A DNA stretch of 64,000 nt from Diprion similis (GCF_021155765.1 NC_060118.1:13404146-13468145); one strand, 5' to 3'; counted from the stretch's first letter, positions 42,801-56,575 are shown. Made by a program: numbers and translations. Notes: generated from the letters alone by a model not told the origin.

Positions 42801-45800
42801 CTATTGGCGTGGTCTCATTACTTTGAAACTGGTACGTTTGTTGGCCAATGCCTCAGTTCGTGCGAAAACATTTTCGGAACTCCTTCTAATCGAATTGATG
42901 TATTCCGATGATGTTCGCGAGTCATCGGGCTCCGTGTTATCTCTCGAGGACTTCAATACCGTCGGCGGCATCGACACCAGCGATTCATTAGTTGGCTAAA
43001 GTAAAATAGGTATGGAGCTATAATATATCTTGTTTACATAGTACTAAATGCCTCTATTGTGCCTGATATATAGTTAACGACTTACAACTGAATTGTACTG
43101 GTGATGTGGCAGCTGCTCGTCTGAGCAGTGCGCTGTGGACTCACTGTTGCGCCAATTTTCGAGAAATCTTTGCGTCTCCAGGCCTTCGTCCCTGTAGCAA
43201 AGACAAGAATTATAGTTGTATGACAGAGTGGAAGGTATATAATCAGACACACAGTAAGTTGATCACTGAATGCTCACTACCTTGATTCGGACTCGTATCT
43301 CTTTCGTCGCGGAATTTTCTCCGTTATTAAATATTCTTCTGGAAAACTACAAACTGAACCCGCTCGTTGTTTCTGTTCCCGAATTCTACTGGCATACTCC
43401 ATAGCATCGTCCATAAAAAAGCACGAGTCAAGCGCCGTTGGTACAGGTTTAGACTCATCTTTGGCGGATCGTTGATCTCGTTCTGTCGATACGCTGTTTT
43501 TATCAACTTCCAAATGTCTCTCTTCTATTTCCGTACTGGAACCATTTGTACTACTTGTTGCCACATCCACTTCATCGCGTAAGCCCATCCGTTCAATGTG
43601 TACAAACGTTTCCTCGTCGCCATCCAAGTCACACTTAGATTCATCACCATCCAGCTGTCCGATACAAAGCGCCATTTCACAGCTGCTTACAGAGTTTGAA
43701 CTCCGGTGTCTAGAATTTTCAACTGGATCCAATCCAGAATTGGAGTTTCTCTCTGTTACCGATATTGGTACAGTGATTTCTATATTGCTTTCTAACGGAA
43801 CTAGAACGGGAGCAACAGCTTCTCTTGGTAAAGGATCTTGGCCCTGTTCAAATTGAGTTCGGTTTACGATATCATTGCTTTTGGCTGTGAAAGGACCTAT
43901 GGTCTCACCACTGCCGTCTGTGGGAATATTTGACGATAAAGATAAAGCCATGTCATCGATTGCCTCCTCCTCAGACTTGCAAATTCGCTTAGTATTGTTA
44001 CCGAGAGTTGTTGACTGTGCTTGATTATCCAATCCTTGGTCTAAGGATGCCCCCAGTGAGCACCTGGAGCTCTTAGATCGACCGATTGATCGCGATTGCT
44101 TACACTTCTCAAATATTACTTTCTGAATAGGCAGATGCGTCGACAGTGGTTGTGGCGGTGCCTGAGATTTGTATTTTCCTGTGCTACTGTGATCTGTATC
44201 TAACGATGACCCTGAAAACGTTCGCTTCGACCCGTCCAAGCTAAAACGCACATAATTGAAATTCCTACTGAATTCTCAGTGTATTTAGTTTATACATTTG
44301 AAAGAAATCCTATACTTACGGTTGATTCGGCTTTATACTGATTAACGATGCAAGATTAGGAAGGGTAGCTCGAAGATCTACAGTAGGAAGTCCACAGTAC
44401 CATCTGAGCTGGGCTATATTCTTATTCAACAAGTAAACTGCGTAATGGAACTGCAGCTTGTCTTTCCCTCGAGAAAACAACGGAAACCTAGATGGATTAA
44501 AGATCAATTATAGAAAGAGTAGAAAATGAAAACTGATAAGCCTTGATATTACGTACTGTCTGTCTTTATCAGGTATGTTTTCCGTGATGTGGTCAATGAC
44601 TTTACTCCTGGATGCGCAGTGAATAATCGGATATCTTGTAGGGATGTTCAGGAAGTTGGCGATCATTTGCGTTGTATGAGCAACTGATCCGAGAGCCACA
44701 GCTACTTGAGTATCTTTGCAGGAATCCAGCTCCTCGCTATCTGGTAGGTGGACGTTGTTTATCGTGTATCTATCATCCTCTAGCTACAATTAGAAACAGT
44801 TGACGTGAAGAACGGTTTGAAGTAATTGCAAAACACGCACAAATGTAAATTTCATGACTATTTTTACGTTCTGTGTTGTACCACGGGTTTTTACAATTAT
44901 CTAATAATCCGGGGGCGTATTCGTACTCGAGATATGGGATAGATGAGGCCGAGTTCCGATATCAGCTGCATTCGACGGTGAGCAAGCCGCGTTGTCGTAT
45001 ATGCATAAGCTTCTCTAATTTCCGTCTGACTTTGGCGCCACTCGCGGAGTCGTTCAATATCTCTGTTCAACTCCCTGTACTTTTCCATTAGTTCTGAACC
45101 TAGAGTGAATAAATGTACCGAATTTTTTAATTTCCATGTACATTCAAGCTCAGATTATGAATAAATTGTTAATAAAAACTTTGTTCGTCGGAGCAAAGCT
45201 TACCGTGATCTTGGTTCTCCTCTACTATGCTGGCATGCACCTGGTTCAGGGTCCTTATCTCTCCGACTTTTTTTATCCTTTCCTGATCCAATAGTTTCGT
45301 TCTGAATCTGGCGACTTCCAGCTCTTTCCTTATTCTCAGACTTTCAGCTCTCTTCTTTCTGCTGGCTTGTTTTGGTTGCAATAGCCTGTTGAGCGTAGAC
45401 TGAGGATAGACCACCTGGTTTTGAGATTCGTACCCAAGTGCAATTCTATCCCTCAGTGCTCGTGCAGCTTCTGACTGCTGCTTCAGCGCCTGCATCTTAC
45501 TTCTTAAGCTGCATAACTTGTTAACCGTGTAGCTATCCCTCACGTCTACAGTTTGGACACTCATGCCGATGTAGCGCTTTAATTCTGGGGGATTCAGGCA
45601 GCAGCATGGCGGTGTAAAATACCCGCCTTGAAGGTGAAATATTAACGAATTATCTTTCAGACAACTATCCAAGTTACTTGGAAGTTTTGTTCCCAGGTAC
45701 ACCAGACCCGTAAGCGACAACCGACATGCTAGTATAGTCACATCGGTACTCGTGCCTTGCACATCAGTTTTCCTCCACAGTCTGAGAACTATATCTGTGT

Positions 45801-46341
45801 TCAGGAAAAGGCAAGGAAACTTATTACACGTGTTGATTGATTATCTGCGACATTCATAACCATAAAACAGGTGCTCATATCGCTTGCCACTGTATTGAGG
45901 CTACCGTACTAACATAGTTTTGCGCTCACCGCTCGCAGCTGAGTGTCCTGTAGCATGGAGTACGGGAACATCTAAGCTGGCCCATTTTGGACAGGTATTG
46001 TCGATCGGCTCGCTCGAGTATAACGGCGACGACATGTTTGTGCGATGAAGAGTATAGTAAAACCATCCTTTGGCGTCAGTCGAATCCTCAACTTTCAAAT
46101 TGTAACCGATAACTTGTATCAAGTTCCTGAGTCGGAGCTATAATTGAATCAATCGATGGGTTTTATGGCGAGATGAAGCATTGCAGTGGGTTACTTATGG
46201 TGTAAAAAATTGAGTGCGTTATCAAAGTATTACCTGTTGTGTAGCAAGGGGAAGCCAGACTTTGTAACGTGGAGCAGTGCGAGGTTGAAGGGTTAGGTCA
46301 GAGTCTCTTATCAGAGGTCGTGCCTCCTGTAACTCCATCAT
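42801..46341 (-). CDS. UVRAG: UV radiation resistance-associated protein (UVRAG)
   Basis: Subunit of the class III PI3-kinase complex II (Vps34-Vps15-Beclin 1-UVRAG), acting in endosome traffic and autophagosome maturation. Nine coding exons: 46234-46341, 45930-46137, 45204-45794, 44927-45099, 44557-44783, 44320-44487, 43281-44240, 43086-43191 and 42801-42995, totalling 911 residues in consistent phase. A C2-like region spans about 35-190 ([35 protein letters not shown]). A coiled coil follows at about 195-330. The conserved BARA-like part holds [66 protein letters not shown] and [12 protein letters not shown]. After about residue 492 the tail is long and Ser/Glu-rich. The model is longer than human UVRAG (699 aa), mostly through this tail. 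Met1 or Met2 could be the start. Confidence 0.92.
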
Positions 46342-47212
46342 CTGTGATTTGTACGACACCCTGTCATAACTAAGACGATATCAGTGAACGCGCATTTCGA
46401 ACAAAAAGACTACTGCTAAATTCGACGGATTTGTTCCAGGGCGTATTTGACAGGTTATTTCTTATCAGGATCGATTTGGCTTCTTTCATCGAGTTATACT
46501 CGACACCCGAGCTACGCAAGTTGATATCAGTTACGCGTAGTTCTCGTAATCACGTACGAATATTGTCGTCAATGCGTAAAACAAACATATACGGCGCATT
46601 ATTGTACTGATACAATACTCAGAAACTAACCGCCTCGTTGCACTTAGCGCGGCATCATCGTAGGCTGCATCTTTAGAGTCCTTGAAACTGACAATAGTGA
46701 TAATTATGAATGATCAAATTATGGCTACGAGCTACGATTACTCGTTTGACGCGCCCAAAGCTTCCGCCTGAAACCGCGAGGTGACTTCAATCACTAACGA
46801 CTGCGCCATCTAGTCCAATATCTACGTACTTGGTACGTGGTACAGTCGGCGATGCGGATGCGAGGCGTCAGGTGAATTTGTGCTAATAAGCAAAGCTTTC
46901 AGGGGCATTCTTTGCACGTATTAACGAGTGAAGAAGACCCCGGAACCTGTTCGCCGGGTTGCCGCCAGCAGGCGGCAGGGGGCGCAGCCAGTGTTGACAA
47001 ATGACGATCGTATCGTCAATGGCGTAGACGGGATCCGTCGCATTGAATCTCCTTGCGCGTATGTCGAGAAAAACGATCAACAACTTTCGGTTGCAACCTT
47101 CGATCGGTTGTCGGTACGTAAAATGTGACTGGCAGGGTGTCAGACTAGCATGCGTTTAAAGACAGTGGCGATGGTGTGTTTCGCAATTGAGCATTGAATT
47201 ACTTTTGCGGTT
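46342..47212. promoter_or_regulatory. Divergent promoter region, UVRAG / CEP170-like
   Basis: 870 bp between divergent start codons. A likely UVRAG 5' UTR exon ends at 46631 (GCG|GTTAGT) and joins an acceptor giving a second exon from 46360. It carries an 8-codon upstream open frame at 46644-46670. No TATA box or specific binding site stands out. Confidence 0.4.
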
Positions 47213-50200
47213 ATGACCATGGAGGTAGTAGAAAAATCAAAACGAGAGAATGACAGCCCAGTTTCAACGGCCGCTTCGATAAGCTGGAACGAGGAGGAGA
47301 AATCGGCTGGCCTGGGTAATTCGGATAAATCGGACACGCCGAACACCGACTCACCAACGAGGGATGATAACGCGCAGGTATTCGCCGAGGCTAACGACCC
47401 CGCGGTCTGCAGACCCTCCCCGTCGCGCTCGGATAACCCCGAGGAGGACGTCGAGGATGAGAAAGGTGTACCCCTCTCCGTATCCGACGACAGGACTGAG
47501 GTAGACAATGCCGAGGATCCGACAACCCCCTGCAAAGATGACGAGAGTCCGGGGTGCGAAGCGTCGTCGGGTAAAATCGTTGAAAAATTGACTGCGAAAA
47601 ACGAGACGGAAGATTCGCAGGAGGTTATCAGTGGGCCTGTTACACCCCAGCAACCCCTGACATTTACGATAAACTTCGGGGACGACAAGGAGGTCGACAC
47701 CGCGCGATATCGAAACCTCTTTGAAAGATACAACGCCAGACATAAACGGAACTCGTCAACCTCGAAGGTATGTATGAATGATGCATGTACGTGCACACCT
47801 CCTGCACGAGGCTGGAGTTAGTGACGTTACCGTATCGAAACTTTGAAAAAATCACTATTCTGGATCTTTAGAATAACTCAAAAAAGTTGGATTTACAAAA
47901 TCTGAGTTTGTTTGTGCTTTATAAACGGTTTTCCAAACTTCAGGTAATCCTCCAAAGTTGCTAAATAACGAGTTTTTCTAAAGATGCATCATTGCAATAA
48001 AGTTACAAACGTCAGCCTGATCCTCCTGTGCAAATTGGTCGCTTTTCATCCGTGCCCGTTTAAAAAATTCTTTAAATTTATATATCTTCTTTCATTTTCG
48101 ATAACATCTGATCGCTGCGTAGAGTAACGGAACGAACGAACGAACGAAAGTGCTCCGAGCACATTCATGCCTGTACACGTGCTTCGCATGTGTGTGGCGT
48201 ACGAGTACATATAGAGTACATTCGAATCCTCCACCGTAACGCACCTATTTACATAGAGAAATTTGCTTTAGTATTTTCAGCTCTAGTCCCCACCTCACCT
48301 CACGTCGCACTCGAGTACTCGTCTCCCTCTCCTCCCCACATTTTTTTCCTACTTTCTGTCTCCATAGCTGTTTCTTTGTTGGAAGAAAAAAAAAAAAAAA
48401 AGAAAACCTGACATTGTTCTATACTACCCATAACACGAGTCCGCCCGATTTACGAATCTATGAACAAAAAAAATATGAACGGTGTACAATTTTTCGTCAC
48501 CAGGTCGAGGTGAAGAGCAAGAAAGCGCCCGAGGCACCGGTCTTATCAAAACAGAAGACTCCAAGTGCGCACTCCGAAGGCTACTTCAGTAGCGATCCGG
48601 AGGACGACACTAGACGCAAAGCCGACCAACTGTCGCGGAAACTTAAGCAATTGGGTAAGAATCTCAAAAATAGACGGTAAACTGATGTAGATTTGCAATC
48701 GCCGTTATACATATATATATACATATATCTCCTCCGATAAAATAATTTCGATGCAATTGCACTTTCAAAGACAATGCGACATTTATTTCGTTTCCGCGCG
48801 TTGCGCGGGTGACTTTTCACGCAATCGACACATACATAGGATGTATGCTTACATAGAGGACTCGAGGTCCGCGTACAAGCGAATACCTATCTATAATCCA
48901 GTATCGCGAACCGTGAATCACGATGAAGTCATCTTCGCCATGAATGGTGGTGGTGCGGCCAATGCGTGGACACCTTATTGATATTCGTAAATCGTCGTCG
49001 GTCGGTCTCGCGGGCAGCGTATACGTACACACTATCATACAATGCACGCGTGTAATACACGCGTACAGCGACTAATACTCACCCATCTACATACCTATGT
49101 ACATACGTACGTATGTACATACATAGACTGCAACGCGCGTGGGTAGAGAGTCGCATGAGCGGTGTGCATACCTGCCGAAGAGCGCGATTGTATTTTAAAC
49201 TCAGTTCGATACAGATGCATGTCCGCGGCGCAGTGTACTTATAGTTTTCTCGGCCAATTCGTGATCTAATCACGTCGCAGTACCGCACAGTGGCTATACT
49301 AAAACGAGTAACTTACGCTTTTCAGGCCTGAAATCCGGTTCGAAAGTACCTGCAGTTCCCGAGAAATACGACGCGGGGATCATGTCTCGATCCTATTCGG
49401 AGCAGTCGACCCGGGAGCCGGAAATTTTGATCGCCCACGAAAGAGTCCGGTCGACTAGAGATAACCGACGGGCAAATCGTGCCGATATGTCTCTGGATCT
49501 TCATCATCCTGCAAACAATATCTACGACGGTCAGAGGAGGAGAGTAACGGCGCACAACTCGAGCCTACATCAGAACGGCAAGAATCGTGACCGGGAACCT
49601 GAGTTTGTGGAGACCGAGATGGTCCGATCGTCGATGCGCAATACTGAGATCAGATACGAGAGGAATTACACATCCGTGAACAATTCTACGGAAAGAGACA
49701 ACGGCTTTCAACGATTCGCGGATCTCGACGAAAAATTATCAAGCGGGAGCTCCGAGTCGGAACGGTTTTTTAATCGTGAAAACTCTAATAGGGATGAGCG
49801 TGAAATCTGCGGATCCGGACGGCGATCTCATATGGACAATGTTAATGGTCAGACAAACTTGGATGCGCTCGAGGTCAGCAATTTCGACGAGGGTTCCGAC
49901 GGTGCCGTTAGCGAGGCCGGAACCTATACCATACACAAAGATTATACGGACGAGGAAAAGGCCAGGATGGATATCGACAGGGTATTTGGTGTTGGCGTTG
50001 TTACGGAAGAAGAGTCCTCCGAGGCGTATGTCCACAGCTTCAAGGTTCGTCTGAATTATCATTCAAGTGATTGTAAATAATTGCATAGATTGATTGTATC
50101 GTCCGTTATCACTGATTATTGCAGATGAGTATATCTAGAGACAACAATTGGATATCCGAGTGGGCGACGCAGGTTGCAGAGCACAACTCATTACCGTCTG

Positions 50201-53200
50201 CAATTGGCGGGATGGATGTGATATCGAAAGGACTTATCTCACCACAAAGTCCACAGAGCCCTTCCAAAATACCCTCGCCGATTCATTCTCGCTCTCGGAG
50301 GCTGTCCAGGGGTCGTCAAGTCCGTACATATATATATATATTAAATTGTTTTTCAATCTCGTATGGAATTGAAAGGTATGCACTTGAACACTTGAACATT
50401 TTGTGCTTCTTCCAGGACCAAAGTGACAGCAGTTTGGAGACGGAATCGTATCTCCGTGTAAAGGCTACAGCAGCGGTATCACCGTCGTCACACAACGATC
50501 GGATGCTTGTTGATTCAGGGGGCGAGTCGGATGACGATACTAGCCGCAGCTACAACACACCTCCTCAAAGCTTGCAGCGAATAGGTTCAGCGCGTCGTGC
50601 AAGTTTATCTGACATGATATTTGCACGAAACAGCATTTCTGAGGGGCGACGTAGCGCTAGAGCCTACACTGGGTCTGATACAAGGCTGAGAAAGGACCGA
50701 ATTGTCACTTTACAAGAACCTCTGCGAAGTCCGACTCACATCTTGGCCCGCCTGCAGCTAGGAAGACGTAACAGCTCGCTTGACAGGAAGGAGTACGCCT
50801 CTGACACCCCAGAATCCAACTGCACTTCTGGAAGAAGCAGCTTGAAAAGCTATCTGGATGGTACCATGGTTCATCCCGGTAGTCCAGTTCTAGCACGGGT
50901 CAGAACACCTACTGGAAAACTCACCACCAACAGCCCTATTATGTCACGTAAAGAAATTGCACCAATGAGAACCAGTGAGCTTGCCAAAGCACCGCTACAG
51001 GCAAAAAACATTGGTTATTTTACTTGCACGGAAAACAGGTAATTTCTCTTTGTAAACAATTAGATGTTACTAAACTTGGTTGAATTCTATTCATACATGT
51101 TTGCTCATTGCAGTCCCTACATGCTGCGAAAGTCTCAGAGCACAACGAGTTACGGTCATCGGGAGGATTTCGGTCACCGAGATCGAAGTAGAGAATCTTG
51201 TGTAACGTCTGTGCAAAGCTTGCACCAAAATAGTCCCGTACCACGACGCAGCAATGATGTACAAAGATCTGCAAGCAGTGTATCAGTCAGAAATCCGCAA
51301 GTTACAAACCTGCTCACTAGGCGCGGTAGCTTCAACAACAACAACAACAATACAGTCAATGATAGAACGGCAATGGCAGCTATCATGGGGAAGTTTGCCG
51401 TTGCGTCAGACAGCAGTAGTGAGGCTGGAGATAAACCAGTTCTGAAATCACCTGTACCGCCTGTTTCATCAGGCATAAAACTGAACAGAGCATTTAGTAT
51501 ACGGAGAGCTAGGTAAGAAGCAGAAGAATTGTACTAGTAGCTATTTGAACAATTATTTCCTGAACCCCTGATGCCCAATGCTTTTGTAGACTAAATTGCG
51601 AGTATGAAACAACGCCGAATACGACACCAGAGGAACGGCGAAGGAAAGCACAGGTTGGCGAGATACGAGGAAGCCAGGTTTCGACACCGAGCCGGCAGAC
51701 ACCAACTCATCGTGGGAGGTCTGCTGGAAACACAGTCCTGAACAGCAAAGATACATTCAAAAGACCTGAGCCACCAAAACCTAGAGCACCGTCGATGTCT
51801 CGTACCGACAGTGGTAGGATTAGTACTAGGGCACCGAAAAATGTTAATCATGTAAGATGAATAGTTTTATGCTTAAAAACTTGCCATTCAATGTATATAA
51901 TTCGTTTGTGACAGAACAATGATTGCTTAATTATTTGGAAGTCAATTTTCACAACGTACTTCAATGCATTCTTCATAGGTGCAGCATTCGCGATCGAATC
52001 AAAAACTGACAAAAGATGCTCACAAAAAGCCTGGCAGAAGCAATTCTACCTTGACCTCAAAAGAGGTGGAATTTCAAAATTGGAAAAGACGTAAAAGTTA
52101 TGATCCAATGAAAGCCGCAGCTGAGGGAAAGAAGAAAATAGACTCCTCGAAAAAGCAGCCCAGTATTGAGGATGGCTCTCGCGGGTTGGTTTACAGTTCT
52201 TACCCATTATTTGTAATGACACAATGGTAGATCCTATAATAATATCAAACTAACTTGACAAATACTTATCTTACGTTACAGTTGCGAGAGCTCTGTTCTT
52301 AGATCAGCAAGTTTTCACGGCACTGGGGGAACTCTTTCACTCGCTGCTGAATGGTCAGAAAATGAGTTCACAGATTCCAATGAATACATTCGACCTCCTC
52401 CTCCTTCGAGCCCTCAGCTGGTGAGTGGAAAAGAGAATGTCAAAAGTACAGTGATCTTGTAATAATCGATATTGTTGAACATGGTGGAATTTTTCACTAA
52501 CAATCCCCATGAATTTGTTAGGGGAGTGACAGCGATTTTGAGACCTCGTCATATCTCCGCACAACTGAAAATGTCGTGTCTGCAATGTCAGCACGTATGA
52601 TTGTACGTCATCCACCTCCGGTTGATTCTGGGGGAGAAAGTGACGAGGACACGAGTCGTAGTCTCCATCGACCAACGCATAGAGGATCGTTGCACCTTTC
52701 TCGCGGCAGTGATACTGAAAGTAGTGACGAGCCACGTCCTCCGATCATTCAATCGCCTGTTGCAAACTTGAATCACTCCAAGATCATCCCTAGGTACCGT
52801 TTGGAGTCTTTTATAAAATAATATTACGCTTGTGCCATTCCTCCCATTACACTCAATTAAACCAAGATTACAATTTATTGCAGCATACGTAAAACTCGGA
52901 CTGGACCTCGAGATAAAAAAACACCAATATCTCTAACGAAACCAAAATCTTCACCACGGGATGCTAGAGGAAACGTTGACACAACAAGAGTTGTTGCAAG
53001 GACAGATTCGGGTCGATTTAGCACACGGGCACCGAAAAATATCAACGTAGTAAGAAAATTGTTTTAACATCATAAAGTAAAGTTCCCGATAGATGACTAT
53101 TCAGTTCTATAACTCATCTAACTGCCCGTAGAAATCAGGCAGAAGAAGCAATAGCGGTATAACCTAATTATTCATTTTTATAAAAAGAAAGGTATGTGTA

Positions 53201-53619
53201 TGGTTGTTTAGGTCACCCAGTCAAAGGGAAAGGACAATAAAAAATCTGCTGTCCCAAGTTCGAAAGAAGTGGAAATGCAAAACTGGAAGCGGCGAAAGAG
53301 CTATGATCCAATGAAAGCGGCAATGGAGGGTCGGCGAAAAGTTAATCAAACAAAGAGAAGTCCAAACGTGAATTCATCGCCAAGGTTAGTGATACACAAC
53401 TTGAATCATGCCATTCAAGTATTTTAAAAGAACAAATGACTTCAAATGTCAGACACTGATTTTCAATGTTGACATTTGCCACTTTCTATTAATCGAACAT
53501 TTCATTACTGCAGCCATGTACTCAGGTCGCAAAGTTTCCATGGCTCAGTGGGACTTGGTGTAAGTGACTGGAGTGACGAAGAATTAACAGTTTCGGCAGA
53601 TGAGGCATCGCTCTACTGA
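47213..53619 (+). CDS. CEP170: CEP170-family-like protein with duplicated C-terminal module
   Basis: Thirteen exons: 47213-47767, 48504-48654, 49326-50044, 50125-50319, 50416-51038, 51114-51512, 51590-51851, 51979-52184, 52282-52420, 52522-52793, 52884-53049, 53212-53384 and 53514-53619, giving 1,321 residues in frame. Similarity to the centrosomal, microtubule-associated CEP170 is local: FTINFGDDKEV then LFERYNARHKRN near residue 155-185; GTYTIHKDYTDEEKARMDID then RVFGV near 433-460; and WISEWATQVAEHN near 484-496. The rest is Ser/Arg-rich and probably disordered. No FHA domain is encoded: an in-frame stop lies upstream of the ATG. Residues about 541-1083 and 1084-1321 are related modules sharing VDSGGESDxDTSRS, TDSGRxSTRAPKNxN, QNWKRRKSYDPMKAA and LRSxSFHG. 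Exon 11 may end 3 nt earlier (53046). The family call is moderate; the gene model is strong. Confidence 0.6.
47768..48503 (+). other. Intron 1 of the CEP170-like gene
   Basis: AT-rich, with a short (GAAC)n-like tract near 48131-48147 and an A run near 48387-48401. No coding feature. Confidence 0.6.
48655..49325 (+). other. Intron 2 of the CEP170-like gene
   Basis: Contains TA-rich and TACG-type short repeats (about 48703-48730 and 49088-49125). No coding feature. Confidence 0.6.
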
Positions 53620-56575
53620 ACGAGTCTGAAAATGACTTTATATCGGTGGCACACGATTTTTGTGCACCAGGTCTCACGTAAGGCAGTGACAACAATTAAA
53701 ATTACGAGACTCTCATTTTCGTTAGAATCAAATAACAAAGATACGTGGTATAAAATGGATGGTCTTTCGACTGTTTCTTTCTCTCTATTTTCGTTTAGAT
53801 TCATGAATTTACATCTTATCGATCTGACGCTTGAATAATTTTTGTAAGCAATACCAATGCAATTATTTTATTTAGAGAGTATGTAGCGGAATACTGTCTA
53901 GTTTATAGCCACTTACAGTATCATACGTTCTTCATAATATGTCACGTGAACTTGATATATTACTATCAGTACATGGTATTTGATAAATGGTGATTCATTA
54001 TCACAATATATCAATTGATCTATTGAGTGCGGTTCACTCGTACTTTTTCCGTTTTCGTCTCATTTTGAATCTTCAGTGGCGAATGAAATACTCTTGTGTC
54101 TATGACGTATCATGTCGATACTCGCATTTGCAATTTAGGTATATAATGTATGGTCTTTAAGCGCCGCATGTCTCGCGCTCAAATATAGGTAATGTGTATT
54201 TATACGCAACTATTATTGCATCTGATTACTATCTTGTCCAATCTTTGTTCGACAATCAAGCATCGAAATCGAACAGCAAATTCCTCAGAAGGCCACTAAC
54301 ATCTAAGGGCCATACAATTCTTACAGAACCGATAGGTATAACTCACGTCCATGCAAATATTCCATATACGAGTGACAATTCAACGCCATGGCCTCGTAGT
54401 CCAATTTTTGTACTGAGTCAATTTATACATAAATTATTGAAAATGCTTATTTCCTGTTTTATACTGTGACATATACATTAATATTTGTATCTTATGGCTC
54501 TTCCCAAGTGCAATACATTTTTCAGTAGGTTAATGAAAAGTTGAGGAGATAAGTGACGGATAAATAATATTAGATCAAATATTACAAATCATTATTGTTC
54601 ATTACGTGGAAAACTATTTTGAACTTTGCATGTAAGCATTGTGTTGAGAATGATGGTTTAGTTTTTTCGGGCGATGATGCATGCAAGTTAATTACATAAA
54701 ATGTTATTGCCGCTCGTTGATAGACATACGTATACTATATTAATTATAGATAGTGAAAACTCGGTTGATTTTTTCCATTATAATAAATATAATTGAAAAG
54801 AATCTGCGACGTCCGTCCGCCCGCCCGAAGACAAACGCATTCAAATGAATTGAAAAATGTTTTATGTTTCAATATTTTTTCTATATATTTCAAATTTTAC
54901 GGGTGATTTATTCAAGAAAGATGTTAAAATTGTCGAGAATATATGGTACATGTTCTTGTTATGTCGTCAGAAATTTAATACGAGATCTAATTATCACAAA
55001 ATTAGTCTGGCGCATGTATCAGATGATGTGAATTGAGAGGATTATCCACTAGAAAAACGTAAATATTGTACTCTGATTAATCCAAACCATGTCAGTTGAA
55101 CGACGGCGCGGTAAGACCATCAGGTTTACAACCTACTTATTAGTAGTGAATCTGTCTATAAAACTATGAAAAATATGTTGTAGGTATTATGTATATACTA
55201 GAAGCGAGTCTACTGATCATGGGACTTGGTTTATCTGAAATGATATTTGTATGTGTATAACAGTCAGTGAACGCTTTCATTTGTAAAGTTGCATATATTA
55301 TATATCATATTATAGTATGTATACATCTCTGAATATATATATATAAATATAATAGTATCATAGTTCAGTATATACTTGTACAAAATCGGCGGATTATTAT
55401 AAGCATCATAATTCATACATACATAGAGAATATTTGTAGAGTAATTTTTCGGTACGGCTAACACGTTGTAGAATATAAGCACTTATTTATATTACAGTAT
55501 GCATATAATAGGTATATTATACAATGTATATACATTGAAAAAACTGATTGTTAGTTCAATTAAATGTTTCTTTGCGGGTGACGATATTGTATATTTTGCT
55601 GCCGTTAATAACTTTTTTTATTTTCTTGTATTCTTCATTTTGAAAGTACAAGAGGCTTAGCGAGTTGAAAATTTGTTTTTTGTCATTCGCAAAAAAACTT
55701 TTCATTGAATCAAATAACTCTTTCTCTCAATATAACTATATCGTCAGTTTGCTCGGCGATAAGACATCGAACGTCTCTCTAATTCTTCCTAATCACCGGG
55801 CTTCCCTCCAGTAGAGAGAAATAGAGGGTCACCTTTATTGTTACATCCAATTGATGATTCGCTCTTTATTTTTTTAAACATTACCCGATACAAAAAACTC
55901 ATGTATGCATATATGAATGTATGTAAAATACCGACTCCTGTATATTGTCCAAGTTGAAAACTATCAACTCTTTTTCTCTCTATAAAACAATTATTCCGTA
56001 GTCCGGATCTTTGTCTTTGTTAAGATATACTTGCCCGTCGTATACTGTCCATGCATTATAGAACATGCTTGCGATTTTGTAACACTCAAATATTTTGATC
56101 GCTAATTTATTATTAAAAAAAAAAAACAAAGAAAAACAAAACGAGTAAACACTACATTTTTCAATCCCAAGTGAAAATGTCGGTCATTGTAAGGCTAATA
56201 ATACTACGGTAATATAAATGTTTGTCGCAGACTGGATTATGTAACAGTTTTCATTCATTTACTCTAATATTTCCTATCCTATCAATTATAATCAATCATA
56301 AGTAATAACTTTTCTTCAAAATTTCAGGTGAGTATTTCTCGAATAAGTCTGTGCCGATTCAAAGTGTAGAGCCATTCAGTGATATTCAAAAGCTGGTCGT
56401 AACGCCCGCGTAAACGGCAGTTGGTACTGCGGTTGGCAACCGTGATTCACGATTCGTATACGTGGTACGTGTTTTGTGTAATGTAGAATATAGCTGCAAG
56501 GATATCAACGTACACGTTACAGGCTAAATTCAGGATATTTTCAGGCTACGGGGCGTTGAGAAGCCGATATTCAGT
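53620..56575. other. 3' UTR of the CEP170-like gene and intergenic region
   Basis: About 3 kb of strongly AT-rich sequence without a supported gene. AATAAA near 54782 is a possible plus-strand poly(A) signal. The last few hundred bases should hold the delta-COP promoter and 5' UTR. Confidence 0.5.

Noticed and set aside
53125-53153. Possible 25-nt microexon (AAATCAGGCAGAAGAAGCAATAGCG) between exons 11 and 12 of the CEP170-like gene, reading KSGRRSNS like the first module
   Set aside because: It has AG and GT flanks but is not a multiple of three and would break the frame into exon 12. It may be a decayed piece of the duplicated module.
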